NCBI GenBank assembly: GCA_004340125.1
Contig: SLUK01000011.1
Span: 36,077 to 100,076 of the forward strand
Reading direction: 5' to 3'
DNA length: 64,000 nucleotides
Source of the DNA: Harryflintia acetispora
Lineage (GTDB): Bacteria; Bacillota; Clostridia; Oscillospirales; Ruminococcaceae
In this document: positions 61,152 to 64,000 of the stretch, piece after piece
How the letters are laid out: the number at the start of each line of letters is the position of its first letter
Position numbering within the stretch: the stretch's first letter is position 1
Made by a program: the position numbers and the translations under genes
Notes under the pieces: model-generated
The model's database searches: none
Seen by the model: only the letters and a program-made list of their open reading frames with translations
Told to the model about the DNA's origin: nothing

Positions 61152-63261
61152 GCACCCCTCACGGGGTGCGTGGATAGAAATTTCATCTAAGGCATTATCG
61201 TACCCACCCATGTCAGGTCGCACCCCTCACGGGGTGCGTGGATAGAAATTCTGGAAATACCAATAAAGCCTTATTGTCTGGGAAGTCGCACCCCTCACGG
61301 GGTGCGTGGATAGAAATCTTCACCAGTACAGATACCCTTTTCAATCAAGATGTCGCACCCCTCACGGGGTGCGTGGATAGAAATATCTATACAATAAATA
61401 AAACGCACCGTTGATTATGTCGCACCCCTCACGGGGTGCGTGGATAGAAATCCAAATGAAGAGTACGTGGTAGACTTGAAGTCAGGTCGCACCCCTCACG
61501 GGGTGCGTGGATAGAAATCGAAACGTCCATCTGTAAAAGTTAATCCTGCGGGTCGCACCCCTCACGGGGTGCGTGGATAGAAATTTTGAAGTGAAAATGA
61601 TAAATATACCCAAGGAGTGTCGCACCCCTCACGGGGTGCGTGGATAGAAATTTATCAAGGTAAAACATAGCATTGAAGATTTTCGTCGCACCCCTCACGG
61701 GGTGCGTGGATAGAAATAGCCATACTCAATCACTGAGCCTGGACTTCAGGAGTCGCACCCCTCACGGGGTGCGTGGATAGAAATCGGTTGGGTGGAAAAG
61801 GAAGATGGTCAATCAGGTCGCACCCCTCACGGGGTGCGTGGATAGAAATATGCTGAACAAAATGCATTGATTGCTACAAGTCGGTCGCACCCCTCACGGG
61901 GTGCGTGGATAGAAATATGAAAAAGCTATGGTGCATTTCTTTACAGCACGTCGCACCCCTCACGGGGTGCGTGGATAGAAATATAATTGGGTGAATTTAT
62001 GCGCGCTGCAATCTACGCGTCGCACCCCTCACGGGGTGCGTGGATAGAAATCGATTGGCTCCCCAGCCCCGGACAGTGTAGTAAAGTCGCACCCCTCACG
62101 GGGTGCGTGGATAGAAATCAGGGTGATCTGGTTGGAGTTTAGCGCATACTCGTGTCGCACCCCTCACGGGGTGCGTGGATAGAAATATCCTCGAGAATCC
62201 ACTTGTTGAATCCCTGCGTTGTCGCACCCCTCACGGGGTGCGTGGATAGAAATTTCCAAAGATGGTTGATCTCCGGCGTAGGTCAGGGTGTCGCACCCCT
62301 CACGGGGTGCGTGGATAGAAATTAACACCCGAAGAGATGGAGCAGCTCCGAGACGCGTCGCACCCCTCACGGGGTGCGTGGATAGAAATATCCACGTAAT
62401 GTTTTATACCAAGTGACCGTAAGTCGCACCCCTCACGGGGTGCGTGGATAGAAATAATAATGGTGAAGCCAAGACCATTGACTTCAAGGTCGCACCCCTC
62501 ACGGGGTGCGTGGATAGAAATATATCGCGGGTCTCCGAAGAGGCCAAAAGGCATGGTCGCACCCCTCACGGGGTGCGTGGATAGAAATCGTGGCCGTGGT
62601 ATGTGCCTTTTTAAGATTGGACGGGTCGCACCCCTCACGGGGTGCGTGGATAGAAATCCCGAAAAAACGGAATATCTGGATATAGAGGTTGAGTCGCACC
62701 CCTCACGGGGTGCGTGGATAGAAATTTGGCGCAGTCGGTTGCCACTTCTTGACCCAGCTCGTCGCACCCCTCACGGGGTGCGTGGATAGAAATGGTCATT
62801 ACCTTATCTTTGGCACTGGCCGAATACGTCGCACCCCTCACGGGGTGCGTGGATAGAAATCGATAAGCTCCCGCCCCGTCTGCCTTGCCGCTACGTCGCA
62901 CCCCTCACGGGGTGCGTGGATAGAAATTGCGTTAGCCATTTGGTGCAGTTTATATGGGTGTGTCGCACCCCTCACGGGGTGCGTGGATAGAAATCACCAA
63001 GTTTGGAGAGATTGCGCCGAAAATCCGGTCGCACCCCTCACGGGGTGCGTGGATAGAAATGTAGAGCGCGTCAGCGATGGCATACATGAACAGGCGTCGC
63101 ACCCCTCACGGGGTGCGTGGATAGAAATAGCACGGGCAGCAGACACCTTTTCAGCGGCACTCGTCGCACCCCTCACGGGGTGCGTGGATAGAAATAGGCG
63201 CGTCGAGGTTAGGGACTACGTGGGCGATGTCGCACCCCTCACGGGGTGCGTGGATAGAAAT

Positions 63262-63295
63262 CGCGGGTTCGGTTTGCCGCGCTTGTATTCGACAG
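63262..63295 (+). other. spacer 33, self-match to cas4
   Basis: The reverse complement of this 34-base spacer equals + strand 59221-59254 inside cas4 except at 59254 (A in the gene, G expected). The mismatch is spacer position 1, next to the PAM. The flank at the PAM side, read on the protospacer strand, is GCT instead of the I-C consensus TTC. Confidence 0.95.
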
Positions 63296-64000
63296 GTCGC
63301 ACCCCTCACGGGGTGCGTGGATAGAAATGCCTGTGTATTGTAATAAGGGATTTTGGTGCCCTGTCGCACCCCTCACGGGGTGCGTGGATAGAAATTCTAT
63401 AAATTCGTTTCTGGCCGCTTCGGGCGTAGTCGCACCCCTCACGGGGTGCGTGGATAGAAATATATCGCCGTCGCCCTGCTGCAGTTCCCAGGTGGTCGCA
63501 CCCCTCACGGGGTGCGTGGATAGAAATATCGGCGTTGAAGCTACACTGCAAAAGTTAAACGGTCGCACCCCTCACGGGGTGCGTGGATAGAAATTATCAT
63601 TGCCGATGGTATAATGGCAGTACAAGCGTCGCACCCCTCACGGGGTGCGTGGATAGAAATATTTTCGGCGCGGCGGGATACCGGAGCATAACGTCGCACC
63701 CCTCACGGGGTGCGTGGATAGAAATAGTATTCGGACGATGTGCGTTTTGTTACCGTCACGGTCGCACCCCTCACGGGGTGCGTGGATAGAAATTCCATAC
63801 ATGTGACCTCCGGGCGTATACTGTATATTGTCGCACCCCTCACGGGGTGCGTGGATAGAAATCTGTCGCTAGCAGGGACGGGGCCATTATAATAAGGTCG
63901 CACCCCTCACGGGGTGCGTGGATAGAAATCTGTCGCTAGCAGGGACGGGGCCATTATAATAAGGTCGCACCCCTCACGGGGTGCGTGGATAGAAATCTGC

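Overview
The window looks like a chromosome segment of a strictly anaerobic, fairly GC-rich gut Clostridium-type Firmicute, probably Oscillospiraceae or Ruminococcaceae-like. This is an inference from the gene content: a butyrate-kinase-type pathway, fructoselysine genes, an anaerobic B12 pathway, T-box control, Gram-positive lipoproteins and strong GGAGG ribosome binding sites. No 16S rRNA is present, so the species cannot be named.

Layout. (1) 79-8102, + strand: two paralogous MFS carriers, a TetR regulator, an iron alcohol dehydrogenase, a phosphotransacylase, an acyl (butyrate-type) kinase and a CoA-acylating aldehyde dehydrogenase. Together they could link alcohol, aldehyde, acyl-CoA, acyl-phosphate and acid plus ATP. 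(2) 8246-16950: another MFS carrier, then a fructoselysine-type (frl) regulon with SIS-domain deglycase, two ABC permeases, lipoprotein, PfkB kinase and two GntR regulators. Two promoters carry the same operator, TGGTAT-N6-ATACCA, just downstream of the -10. (3) 17002-20753: ilvB-ilvN-ilvA under an Ile-type T-box; ilvA carries a 1-nt frameshift. (4) 20750-23126: HAD phosphatase and glycerol kinase. (5) 23125-40366, - strand: a 17 kb, nearly gapless anaerobic cobalamin operon (cbiD to cbiC plus nucleotide-loop genes) behind a cobalamin riboswitch. (6) 40458-43600: a tRNA-Ala preceded by two tandem tRNA-like copies, a large serine recombinase, an AbrB-type protein and several long perfect palindromes. 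(7) 44022-51699: an allose/pentose-like sugar cassette (AlsE-like epimerase, nucleoside hydrolase, ABC transporter, RpiB-like isomerase, ROK kinase, LacI regulator). (8) 51843-64000: a solitary half CRISPR repeat, a decayed serine recombinase, a complete type I-C operon cas3-cas5c-cas8c-cas7c-cas4-cas1-cas2, and an array of 44 identical repeats running off the end of the window.

Most notable: one spacer (63262-63295) matches the cas4 gene of this same locus at 33 of 34 positions, with the mismatch and a non-TTC flank on the PAM/seed side. The leader-proximal spacer is a pure (AC)16 run. cas8c contains a very strong internal ribosome binding site that fits the independently translated small subunit Cas11c. 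Outside CRISPR, the tRNA-like tandem units, the GTGTCCCA palindrome family, the ilvA frameshift, an internally deleted metallo-beta-lactamase-fold gene and the allose-like cassette with a nucleoside hydrolase deserve a second look.
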